Assembly (NCBI GenBank): GCA_947503175.1
Contig: CANNCO010000001.1
Location: 248,001-312,000 of the forward strand
Source: an uncultured Paracoccaceae bacterium
GTDB lineage: Bacteria > Pseudomonadota > Alphaproteobacteria > Rhodobacterales > Rhodobacteraceae
Reading direction: 5' to 3'
Length of the DNA stretch: 64,000 bases
The position numbers were made by a program, and so were the translations under genes. Below, one piece after another: positions 45,901 through 52,411 of the stretch (positions are counted from its first letter, which is position 1; each line of letters begins with the position of its first letter). A model generated the notes under the pieces. It did no database searches. It was given only the letters and a program-made list of their open reading frames with translations, and was not told the DNA's origin.

Positions 45901-46268
45901 AGGAAGGCCGCGCCACAGACGGCGGTGACGCGCTCGTGGACGCGTTCCGCTCGTGGTTTGTGACCAACATGGGCAAAGGCATGATCCCCGCAGAGGACGC
46001 AGAGAAGGTGGGCTACGGCGACGTGCGCGGATGGTATACGGCGGATACCATCATTCTGGCGTATGACCGCATTGACCCCAAAGCTATGGCCATCAATGCG
46101 ACTGTCCCGGACCTCTTGACGGCGTTCAAAAAGACGAAAGCGCTCATCATGAGCGGCAATAACCGCTACCACAACTCACTGCCAGAATGTGTGAAGTCTG
46201 ACAATTCGACCGCTGAAACGCGAAAGGTGCGCACGGTGCGCCTGAATCGCAAGAAATTGGGGGTCTGA
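42915..46268 (+). CDS. Primase / DUF927-type helicase replication protein
   Basis: A 1117-residue replication protein of satellite and plasmid type. About residues 195-400 look like an archaeo-eukaryotic primase core: the acidic pair Asp204/Asp206 in FLDFDTG, then PKFRAFVFLKD and DPSHLHFAARH. A zinc-binding segment follows (Cys455, Cys487, His489, Cys492, His494). The C-terminal half is a DUF927 helicase-like ATPase with Walker A GASSKGKT (761-768) and Walker B-like GTVLLDEVGAM. The GTG at 42915 is preceded by GGAG seven bases upstream; a TTG 57 bases earlier is less likely. The iteron cluster begins 30 bp after the stop, which suggests this protein initiates replication there. Confidence 0.8.
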   Translation: MTNQPNSNRAGCATLDEIEALLDDESQSIESVFDALVAYQQAASVPLEDGPMPDVQERLDAWAEDGEGDPRVDWDAAAKRALGATLRVVEQGDRLNDALVIGEDSDEWQEGLDTVITITTAQLFPDDPKKSTNKDKYEGQQMTVRTLIEGVPDKDGLWNKDRNEALGFSRSSVGEKAGSGYVAGNCLGNRKGDAMASGCGLFLDFDTGHITFDECIRRAEAKWGCAFVAWESYSNMTTCTELKRNEVVKHAGCKGNPTLDQVKAFICEKKGTAPHIVDTVQIKHQRYATKEGEMIVVTHDPIPKFRAFVFLKDGDVPFMGEGAVANTQAEAQKLYKRKVHGLAAAIDIPADPASADPSHLHFAARHKEGAQQRIVIHRNKFASWDALPEADAPDVGKAQGKGSSREDVITKNGTNVTELYNRYAKRWMLADLAEANGLGTSANASNHGGKFHVVCPFADEHTDSADDTATFVMNADDSKTDFAIAKCMHASCAHRHTRDFLAAWIDQGLIDSADLEDAQWMVPLPDDDPGERFAQYTPEEIAEGIGEEDPYAWVRFPFAVKNNKFCKPAPKDSDKLDAYLCQTFDVLGRSSNLAGDDDAGRIIGFTNENGVYIEKTLDRADLFKSDGGGVIDDLARAGMKFFFSGRNGRSDFLDLLRSMKSSTRIPIARQGGWTRDAAGRVTGFMMMTGEFTPAVKDAPQMRLHSTGRIKDSRPMGELEKWTEGSKAAQHNFFWEVGLCAGFAGPVMDLIGAAPCGFNFSGASSKGKTIAGMCATSAAATTKSGQGTTHVMNTTQNAVEDLLVTASGGTVLLDEVGAMQNPQALGSTLFGASSGSGKSRKAGRGAGLAETAEFCTFVLTTHERSLKTTITGAGGDYKTGVSVRFPDINVTESKEVGKEVIAQLDLMRSNYGHALSALVRYMITEKWHEREEELKKRVSEAQDEIAGPTATPALRRAAGPFAIAQESGLLAAEAGLIEMAPIKPAIKKAFATFKASEEGRATDGGDALVDAFRSWFVTNMGKGMIPAEDAEKVGYGDVRGWYTADTIILAYDRIDPKAMAINATVPDLLTAFKKTKALIMSGNNRYHNSLPECVKSDNSTAETRKVRTVRLNRKKLGV

Positions 46269-46297
46269 CGACCGCCAAACCCCTTAAAAATAAGGCT

Positions 46298-46556
46298 GTG
46301 CGGAATGTGCGGAACCTGTGCGGAATGCTGTGCGGAATTGAAACACCTTTTTTTTAAGGCTGTGCGGAATGTGCGGAATGAATCTGTAAAATATATAGTC
46401 CTCCCTCACACAGCCATTATTTGTCTGTTCGCTGCTCCCTGCGCGCGTGTGCATGCACAGACCGTCATTTTCCATTCCGCACATTCCGCACGGCCCTTTT
46501 TTATAAGGCTCATTCTGTGCGGAATTGTCGGAATCTCATTCCGCACGGTTCCGCAC
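46298..46556. repeat. Iteron cluster, putative replication origin
   Basis: Eleven exact copies of GTGCGGAA within 259 bp. Direct copies start at 46298, 46307, 46318, 46330, 46362, 46371 and 46517. Inverted copies (TTCCGCAC) start at 46475, 46484, 46539 and 46549, plus one degenerate copy near 46527. Pairs of boxes at 46362-46380 and 46473-46491 form a 19-nt perfect inverted repeat. A/T-rich sequence lies between the two groups (46381-46435). The position next to the primase-helicase gene is that of a satellite or plasmid origin. Confidence 0.75.
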
Positions 46557-46643
46557 AGCACGCCGTCCCCGACGAGTCTATAAAGTCTATAACTTTAAAA
46601 GCACCCACCGCCTAACCAGACCGATGAGTGTTGAATTGATATA

Positions 46644-46668
46644 GGCCCCCGCGTTAGCGGGGCCTTGT
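46644..46668. terminator. GC hairpin with CCCGCTAACGCGGG-type stem, copy 1
   Basis: GGCCCCCGCGTTAGCGGGGCC contains the 14-mer CCCGCGTTAGCGGG at 46648-46661, the reverse complement of the hairpin found at 47470 and 48173. It is followed by TTGTTC on the plus strand. It lies between the origin region and the convergent exported-protein gene. Confidence 0.6.
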
Positions 46669-46706
46669 TCGAAAGCGCCTGCGTCCAAGTGAAATGCTTA
46701 GTGCCA

Positions 46707-47195
46707 TCAACTAGGATCACCATTAGCTTTGAAGCTGTTGACGCAAAGTTCGTTGGTGTAAGCCGCTATTTGATCCCGCTTCGCCAGTTCAACACAGGCG
46801 CTATAGACCTTGCCGTTAACTGTATCGATATTTGCCGCTCTGCGGGCCTCGTCCTGCCTTTGGCGGTCGGCTGCTTCTTGTTCAAGTCGTCGTTGTCTCT
46901 GAATACTGGTCTCTTGGCCAATAGACGCTACCGCCACGAAGTTTCCATTCAAAAATGCAACGTCCTTGCCGATGAAGGCCTCGTAACAGGCTATGGCTTC
47001 TCGACCCGAAAGAAGAGGCACGTAGGCTTCCGTCATTCCCCATTTCTGAGCCAGTTTTCTCAATTCCAACGCCGTGCTTCCATTCTCGCAGTTATCAATC
47101 GTGTCCTCGATAAGCTGCGCAACGGACTCACTTTGCGCTATTGCTGGACTGCCGAGGGTCAGTAAAACAATTATACGGGCAATTACTTGTTTCAT
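46707..47195 (-). CDS. Exported protein of unknown function
   Basis: A 162-residue protein with a signal peptide (MKQVIARIIVLLTLGSPAIA, cleavage before QSES). The mature part has Cys residues (DNCENGS, IACYEAF, SACVELAK, NELCVNS) that could form two disulfides, and a Gln/Arg-rich helix in the middle (RQRRLEQEAADRQRQDEARR). The start has GAGGAACC directly upstream. It is the only minus-strand gene of the element. Function unknown; an envelope or superinfection role is possible but not shown. Confidence 0.65.
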   Translation of the reverse strand: MKQVIARIIVLLTLGSPAIAQSESVAQLIEDTIDNCENGSTALELRKLAQKWGMTEAYVPLLSGREAIACYEAFIGKDVAFLNGNFVAVASIGQETSIQRQRRLEQEAADRQRQDEARRAANIDTVNGKVYSACVELAKRDQIAAYTNELCVNSFKANGDPS

Positions 47196-47628
47196 GGTTC
47201 CTCAGATTCCTAATCTGCGATTATTGTAATTGCCGCAGTAACGGGGAATTTGGTCATTATTTGGGCTGGCGTGCCTGTCCCCGCCGCGACGGAAAATAAT
47301 TTCCGGCAAGTATCAAGTCGCCCCAAAAGTGTGTGACAGAAATATGGCAAGTACCATGATCTGACAGGCGCGCCAAATCGGCGGCGGAGCAGCCCGAAAA
47401 CTCGCCTGCCGCATGTTCAGCCGGGGCGTCGCATCATCACAGAAAATAAGGGCATTAACCCCTCAAAAGCCCGCTAACGCGGGATCACTCCACGCACATA
47501 CTGTGCCTGAAAAACTACAGATTCCCGTACGCCTCGGAATCCGTCGATTTGAGTGTACGAAAAGCTTGCTTTTCACTTAGCAGACACTTAGCTATTTATC
47601 GTACACTTATCAGACACAGGAGTCGCAG
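47196..47628. other. 433-bp region with hairpin and res-like site
   Basis: Upstream of both the exported-protein gene and the serine recombinase gene. It contains the second CCCGCTAACGCGGG hairpin (47470-47483) and, near its right end, the repeat-rich res-like site described separately. No gene is supported. Confidence 0.45.
47553..47617 (+). promoter_or_regulatory. Res-like recombination site or operator of the serine recombinase
   Basis: GTGTACGA (47553-47560) and TCGTACAC (47599-47606) form an inverted pair. The direct repeats CACTTAGCAGACAC (47574-47587) and CACTTATCAGACAC (47604-47617) differ by one base. The block ends 11 bp before the recombinase ATG. Resolvase genes commonly have their res subsites here, and binding also represses the gene. 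Confidence 0.55.
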
Positions 47629-48180
47629 ATGGGTCAGCAAATCGGATATGCTCGCGTATCGAGCGCGGGGCAGAGCTTGGACGCTCAGCGCGACAAGCTG
47701 GAGGCCGCAGGTTGCGAACGCATCTTTGCCGAGAAACGCAGTGGCAGGCGCTCAGACCGCCCCGAACTGGCTGCGATGCTGGATTACGTGCGCGAGGGCG
47801 ATGTAGTCTGCGTCAGCAAATTGGATCGTCTAGCTCGCTCAATGCACGACCTCATCGGCACAGCGAAGAAGTTGGAAGAAAAGAAGGTTGATCTTCGCGT
47901 GCTTGACCAAGGCATTGACACCACCACGCCAGAGGGACGCATGACCTTCCATATCCTTGGTGCCGTGGCGGAATTCGAGTGGGAGATACGCAAGGCCCGA
48001 ATTGACGAAAGCGTTGCCAGCCTTCGCGCGAAAGGCATTGAACCCTTCAAGGGACGCCCGCCCAAGCTTCGCAAGGAAGACGTGGAACGGGCCGTCGAAG
48101 AAGTTGGCACGAAGGCCGGTGCCGCCAAGAAGCTTGGTATCAGCCGGGACTCGGTCTACCGGCTTCTGAGCGCCCGCTAA
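47629..48180 (+). CDS. Serine recombinase (resolvase/invertase family)
   Basis: A 183-residue small serine recombinase of the Tn3-resolvase/DNA-invertase type. The N-terminal catalytic domain begins MGQQIGYARVSSAGQSLDAQ with the nucleophile Ser (RVSS, about residue 11) and contains KLDRLARSMHDL with the conserved Arg pair. The C-terminal helix-turn-helix has KAGAAKKLGISRDSVYRLL. AGGAG lies upstream of the start. It may resolve dimers of the circular form or invert a segment. Its stop codon is embedded in a CCCGCTAACGCGGG hairpin. Confidence 0.92.
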   Translation: MGQQIGYARVSSAGQSLDAQRDKLEAAGCERIFAEKRSGRRSDRPELAAMLDYVREGDVVCVSKLDRLARSMHDLIGTAKKLEEKKVDLRVLDQGIDTTTPEGRMTFHILGAVAEFEWEIRKARIDESVASLRAKGIEPFKGRPPKLRKEDVERAVEEVGTKAGAAKKLGISRDSVYRLLSAR

Positions 48181-48190
48181 CGCGGGGGCC
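48173..48190 (+). terminator. Hairpin overlapping the recombinase stop codon, copy 3
   Basis: CCCGCTAACGCGGG (48173-48186) includes the TAA stop (48178-48180) in its loop. It extends by GC pairs into GGGCC. There is no T run. The same hairpin occurs at 46648 and 47470 in this element. Confidence 0.5.
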
Positions 48191-48205
48191 TATAGGCAAC
48201 TACCC

Positions 48206-48268
48206 ATGATCCGCACCGCAGAACTGCTTCTGTTGATTATTTTCCTTATCATTCTGTTGCCACTGTAA
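48206..48268 (+). CDS. Candidate 20-residue membrane peptide
   Basis: The frame encodes MIRTAELLLLIIFLIILLPL, a single hydrophobic helix with a basic N-terminus, the shape of type I toxin or other small membrane peptides. The upstream sequence (GGCAACTACCC) has no good ribosome site. It starts 26 bp after the recombinase stop. I list it only because the composition is so unlike a random frame in GC-rich DNA. Confidence 0.25.
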   Translation: MIRTAELLLLIIFLIILLPL

Positions 48269-48708
48269 CAGGCCGTCAGCCCTCGCCTTGGCGCGATGAT
48301 GATTTTGCAGCGTGGCAGACCGGACGGACACGCCCGCCCGTCAGGACGCACCCTTCGCCGTATCAGTCTATCCCATTGAAAAGACGGGTAGTTCCGGTTG
48401 ACCCGACAGCACTAATACGCAGATGTCCTGAGAAGGTGATGTTTTGGCGTCTGCGATTGGCTCGCGTCGGCGAGCCGAAACTACCGCATTTGGTGTTGCG
48501 GGGTCCCAATGGTACTATAAGTAGTGGGGTGGGGTGCGGCGGCAGTTGATGGATATACCCATGTTTCGGAAATCTCAGCAACGTAACATCCGACCTCGCG
48601 GACGAATCGTCTGTGCGCATCTGGGGACCCACGGCTTGCGCGACTTTCCTAATCAAAGGCTTGACCGCGCATCGGTAGTTTCAGATTCTTACGCCGAACT
48701 TAGCACTC
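48269..48708. other. 440-bp region without a supported gene
   Basis: Between the 20-residue frame and the higBA promoter. Short frames on both strands lack start signals and family features. Nothing else is recognisable beyond local purine tracts near 48521-48540. Confidence 0.35.
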
Positions 48709-48736
48709 TTGACTCTGTAAGCAAATTGCTTACATT
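48709..48736 (+). promoter_or_regulatory. higBA promoter with HigA-type operator
   Basis: TTGACT (48709-48714) and TACATT (48731-48736) are 16 bp apart. A perfect 19-nt palindrome, TGTAAGCAAATTGCTTACA (48716-48734), fills the spacer and covers the -10, as expected for autorepression by HigA. The predicted start of transcription lies within a few bases of the higB ATG (48745), so the mRNA may be leaderless; no ribosome site is present. Confidence 0.7.
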
Positions 48737-48744
48737 GTCGTCCA

Positions 48745-49020
48745 ATGATCGAATCTTTCAGCAACAAGGAACTCAAGCGCCTTTGGGAGACCGGCAAGTC
48801 AAAGATAAACGCCAAGATTCACAGTCGCATCCTTCGACGCCTAGACGCATTGGATGCCGCGACAAGCCCACAAGATATGAACTTACCGGGGTTCGACTTC
48901 CATCCGCTGAAAGGTCACAAACCAACGCGATATACAGTCCACGTTAATGGCCCATGGTGTATCACCTTCGAGTTCAAAGATGGAAACGCGTACGTAATCG
49001 ACTATGAACAATACCACTGA
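48745..49020 (+). CDS. higB: HigB/RelE-family toxin
   Basis: A 91-residue mRNA interferase-like toxin of the HigB (GraT) type. It shows the family sequence MIESFSNKELKRLWETGK at the start, then LHxLKG-like FHPLKGHKPTRYTVHVNG and the terminal AYVIDYEQYH. The usual PWRITF motif reads PWCITF, so a normally basic position is Cys. It starts 10 bp after a palindromic operator and is followed by the antitoxin after 9 bp. The toxin-first order is typical of higBA. Confidence 0.88.
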   Translation: MIESFSNKELKRLWETGKSKINAKIHSRILRRLDALDAATSPQDMNLPGFDFHPLKGHKPTRYTVHVNGPWCITFEFKDGNAYVIDYEQYH

Positions 49021-49029
49021 GGAAATGAC

Positions 49030-49326
49030 ATGACCCGCAATCCTGATCGTTGCCCGACGCATCCCGGTGAATTGCTGCGGGAAGATGTACTTCCTGCCAT
49101 CGGCCTTGCAAAGGCGAAAATTGCCGAAATGCTCGGCATTTCCCGGCAGCATCTGTATGATATCCTGAACGAGAAAAAGCCCGTTACGGCAGGCACCGCT
49201 GTGCGCCTCGCCAAGATGTTTGGCGGTTCGCCGATGGTATGGCTTCGCATGCAGAGCGCTTACGACGCGTGGCACGCTGCGCGAGAAATCGACGTATCTA
49301 CCATACCAGAGCTTGAGGCGGTTTAG
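49030..49326 (+). CDS. higA: HigA-family antitoxin (XRE helix-turn-helix)
   Basis: A 98-residue antitoxin that would neutralise HigB and repress the operon through the palindrome upstream. It has the family opening HPGELLREDVLPAIGLAKAKIAEMLGIS with the helix-turn-helix RQHLYDILNEKKPVTAGTAVRLAKMFG, and ends SPMVWLRMQSAYDAWHA. It follows higB after 9 bp with GAGGAAATGAC upstream. The pair would stabilise the element in the chromosome and may add phage defence. Confidence 0.92.
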   Translation: MTRNPDRCPTHPGELLREDVLPAIGLAKAKIAEMLGISRQHLYDILNEKKPVTAGTAVRLAKMFGGSPMVWLRMQSAYDAWHAAREIDVSTIPELEAV

Positions 49327-49470
49327 TCTATCGACACCAGCCAATCGGCGACACGCGGGGGGCGAGAGACACGTTCCACGCGAGCAGACGCAAATTATGC
49401 CACCGCGCAAAATTGTGTTGCAGCCAAGCCGATCCATCGCTATTTACGCAACCCCCGCAACAGGTTGCTG

Positions 49471-50418
49471 ATGATGTGTGAACCTATCGACCATCACTAT
49501 TTGCCGATTTTCTACCTCTCCCGATGGACGGGAGAGGACGGAAGGCTTTGTCGATTCAGTCGCCCGTATGGAGAAAGAGTCGTATCCAAACGTGTATCAC
49601 CAAAAGGTACGGCGTTTGAAGAACACCTTTATTCAATGCGCACACCAGACGGACCACCATCAGCAGACATGGAATTGCGCTTCATGTCCCGCCTCGATTC
49701 CGAAGCGGCGCAAGCGCTTCAAATGCTAGAGGAAGGTTTGCCGGAGTCGAAATGGGAACGCGCGCCCCGTAGTGCGTGGTCACGTTTCGTCTGGTCACAG
49801 CAAATAAGAACACCTTCTGAAATTGAGCAATTGAAGTCGTCTGTGAAGGAAGCTTGGAGTGGGGCAACGCCCGGACTACAGGAAGCCTATTCGCGCGAAA
49901 GACCGGATGACGCCCCCGAAAGCGTGGACGAATACCTCGCGAATCTCGACCCCTATACCGAGGACCGGTTTGCTTTGGCGATAGCCCGTCGATCTATGGA
50001 TCACTCCGGCATCGGGCAAATCATCAATAACATGCATTGGACGGTCCTCAACTTCGAAGGCTGCGGGATTCCATTGTTCACGTCTGACCGACCGGTTTGG
50101 ATGACGGAAACTTTGGTTGAGGCGAACGCCTTCATACTCATGCCTATCGGGCCGACAAAGCTGTTTGTTGCGGCCATTGACGCCGAAACGTTGGCGCGAG
50201 TATCCGCGAAAAACCGCCGTCAGCAAGCGAAAGAGCTAAACAAAATCACGGTGCAACATGCTGTAAAATTTGTCTTTGGCGCAGACGACGGGATGAAGGC
50301 CTTTGTGGAGAAGCACATTGCGAAAAGGCGTCACTCGACGCCAATGGAGAGACTAGCTGCAATGCGCGGATTTCGTGTCGTCGCCGACGAAAGTCCCATG
50401 AAAAAGGTGACGAGGTAA
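49471..50418 (+). CDS. DUF4238-domain protein
   Basis: A 315-residue protein of the DUF4238 family, marked by the N-terminal DHHYLPIFYLSRW motif and the central GCGIPLFTSDRPVWM followed by LMPIGPTKLFVA. These proteins often occur in mobile elements, and their activity is unknown to me; the paired His and later Asp/Arg suggest an enzyme. The start is the ATG at 49471 or 49474; the ORF opens at a TTG just upstream. It lies between higBA and two HEPN-like genes. Probably part of an accessory or defence cargo. Confidence 0.82.
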   Translation: MMCEPIDHHYLPIFYLSRWTGEDGRLCRFSRPYGERVVSKRVSPKGTAFEEHLYSMRTPDGPPSADMELRFMSRLDSEAAQALQMLEEGLPESKWERAPRSAWSRFVWSQQIRTPSEIEQLKSSVKEAWSGATPGLQEAYSRERPDDAPESVDEYLANLDPYTEDRFALAIARRSMDHSGIGQIINNMHWTVLNFEGCGIPLFTSDRPVWMTETLVEANAFILMPIGPTKLFVAAIDAETLARVSAKNRRQQAKELNKITVQHAVKFVFGADDGMKAFVEKHIAKRRHSTPMERLAAMRGFRVVADESPMKKVTR

Positions 50419-50435
50419 AACGGAGGACGGACATC

Positions 50436-51338
50436 GTGGATATACCGGACGATTTGGAGTCCGTTATTCGAGAGATTGACGAGGAATTAAAAGCTGAGGG
50501 GGTGAAACCTCACCAGCGCTCGACTCACGCGATTATGAAATTTGGGCAGCGCTTCAAGATATCCATTCCGATCACACCGGTTGATCCGAGGGCAGGCGCA
50601 GAACTCTACGCCGCCAACAAATATTGCGCGGCCATACACGACTGGTACGAGCGCGTATATGCCAACAGGATGAAAGTTGATTTCCAAGCTGAACGGTCTG
50701 TTGCGGTTGTCGCTGACGGCGACATTTGGGAAATCAAGCTCCCTTGGCTCAGGGGTAGCGCCAACATCATCGTGTCTTCGGAACTCAGTGAGATTCAAAG
50801 TGGCGTCAAGAAAGGGCCGGTCCTGATTAATGTCACCAACCATATCGTGGATATCACGCAGGCTCGGCTGGATCAGTTTTCGCGCGAAGACCTGCAAGAA
50901 GCCGCAAACCAATTCATGTCCGGTATGCAGGTCTGTGATTGGTTGGACCGAGCCCGTAAGCAGAATCCGCTTTTCGTTCAAGCATCGTCAGATTTGTCCG
51001 ATTCTGTACGACATCTCTGCGCGCAGTCTCCGAACTTCGGGCAGTCCCGGTGGTCCAGTTTGATGTTCGTGGAAAAGTTTATGAAAGCCGTAATCTTGGA
51101 ACTTGGCTTGGGCGAACCCGCCTACACCCATAATTTGACCAAGTTACGGGACAAGATTCGTGAGGTCGCTCCGAAGCTGGACCTGTCCAGCCTTATTGCC
51201 GACATACAATGCTCGGCGGAGACCAGATACGGGCGCAAGCTCAAGTCAACGCGGGAAGAGGCCTTCGCCGCTCATAAGGCAAGCCTCGAAGTCGTGCTTC
51301 GATTAAAAGATATAGTGACCCTTTCTCGCGCGGCTTAG
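50436..51338 (+). CDS. Unknown protein with a C-terminal HEPN-like domain
   Basis: A 300-residue protein starting GTG 18 bp after the DUF4238 gene, so likely cotranscribed. The first 130 residues are a beta-rich region (FKISIPITPVD, ADGDIWEIKLPWL) that I cannot place. The last 100 residues show an HEPN-like pattern: MFVEKFMKAVILELG (Glu213/Lys214), THNLTKLRDKI (His232) and AETRYGRK (Arg264/Tyr265). HEPN proteins are common in toxin-antitoxin and abortive-infection systems. The canonical RxxxxH nuclease motif is not obvious. Confidence 0.55.
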   Translation: MDIPDDLESVIREIDEELKAEGVKPHQRSTHAIMKFGQRFKISIPITPVDPRAGAELYAANKYCAAIHDWYERVYANRMKVDFQAERSVAVVADGDIWEIKLPWLRGSANIIVSSELSEIQSGVKKGPVLINVTNHIVDITQARLDQFSREDLQEAANQFMSGMQVCDWLDRARKQNPLFVQASSDLSDSVRHLCAQSPNFGQSRWSSLMFVEKFMKAVILELGLGEPAYTHNLTKLRDKIREVAPKLDLSSLIADIQCSAETRYGRKLKSTREEAFAAHKASLEVVLRLKDIVTLSRAA

Positions 51339-51456
51339 TACCCGCTGACGCGGCCCGTGCCGGTAGAGGCGCACTAGCAAAATACGACTAACCGAACACG
51401 AGAGCCGGTGATAGTAACTGACCGTCCTCCACGACATCAAAGGACTAAATGTTCGC

Positions 51457-52215
51457 ATGTCATCCGAAGTGCTGTTTCAACTGACGTCTTGGAAGCGTAA
51501 CGATCTAATTGATCGTCACAGGTTCTACGTTGAGCAAGTGCAGAAGCGGGTTCTTTCGCAGCTTACGGACGAAGCAATCACGAACGAGGCAGACAGTGTT
51601 GCCGACGAAACTTGGGAAGGCGGTGGACGGTTTTTCAATCCGGATTACGACGACGGAAGCGAACTTGCGGAAAATGCGTTTAACGATGGTCTAGCGAGAT
51701 GGGAATTGCTTTATGATCTGCGTAAAAACCTTCTTCTGAGTTCTACAACTGCGCTTTTTCATAATTGGGAAAAGAAGTTACGCGAATGGCTGACGGAAGA
51801 GATCACGCGGTGGTACCGTGGCGACAGCTTGAAAATAGCAGTCTGGCGGGCGTCGTTTGATGAGATTCTGAACCTATTGAAAGACATTGGTGTTGATGTT
51901 CGAACGAAGGGCTATTTCGCCGATCTTGATGCATGCAGATTGATTGTGAACGTCTACAAACACGGAAGAGGTAACTCGTTCGATGAACTGAGGGCGAAAT
52001 ATCCAACTTATCTTAGAAGCTTCGGCGTTAGCTCCGAAGATGGTATTGTGTTTCAGATGTTAGATGACTGGCGCGACCACACCAGTCTTGAAGTCGATGC
52101 GGAAGACCTTTCTAGGTTCTCTTGTGCGATCTTGGAGTTCTGGAAAAGCGTCCCCGATGAATTCATGGAAGGCGACCTAGAGCGCCTTCCAAAATGGTTC
52201 AGGGATGCGATTTGA
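51457..52215 (+). CDS. Unknown protein with HEPN-like features
   Basis: A 252-residue acidic helical protein. FHNWEKKLREWL (from residue 101) and RLIVNVYKHGRGNS (from residue 161, with Arg161, Asn165 and His169) resemble the helices of HEPN-type proteins related to abortive infection. No transmembrane segment. It starts at ATG 51457, 118 bp after the previous gene, in an A/T-rich leader. Family unassigned; function unknown. Codon use is more A/T-rich than in host genes, consistent with horizontal origin. Confidence 0.5.
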   Translation: MSSEVLFQLTSWKRNDLIDRHRFYVEQVQKRVLSQLTDEAITNEADSVADETWEGGGRFFNPDYDDGSELAENAFNDGLARWELLYDLRKNLLLSSTTALFHNWEKKLREWLTEEITRWYRGDSLKIAVWRASFDEILNLLKDIGVDVRTKGYFADLDACRLIVNVYKHGRGNSFDELRAKYPTYLRSFGVSSEDGIVFQMLDDWRDHTSLEVDAEDLSRFSCAILEFWKSVPDEFMEGDLERLPKWFRDAI

Positions 52216-52285
52216 GGATCGTATGACGCGTCAGGCCAGACCTGTCATTCTTCCTGTTCATTCAAGGAGGTGGTCAACGGAGTTT

Positions 52286-52333
52286 CGAATTTCGTCCGTG
52301 AGGTGGCGGCGGCACCCCGAATTTCGTCCGTGA
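52286..52333. repeat. Pair of 16-bp direct repeats upstream of the 52412 gene
   Basis: CGAATTTCGTCCGTGA occurs at 52286-52301 and 52318-52333, 32 bp apart (about three helical turns), ending 78 bp before the gene start. The inner TTTCGTCCG also occurs at 40031-40039 next to the early promoter. They look like binding sites of one regulator at both ends of the element. Confidence 0.6.
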
Positions 52334-52411
52334 CACCATTTGTTTAAATTCCTCGCACTATCCAGTTCTCGTCCCTATCCTGTGAGAAAGAAACAATCTT
52401 TGAGGTATGAC

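Noticed and set aside
46298-46556. Possible CRISPR array at the GTGCGGAA repeats
   Set aside because: The repeats are only 8-9 bp, occur in both orientations and have irregular spacing of 1-25 bases. No cas genes are in the window. Iterons fit better.
48363-48656. 97-codon minus-strand frame
   Set aside because: No ribosome site, no family pattern, and composition like a random frame; I leave the region as non-coding.
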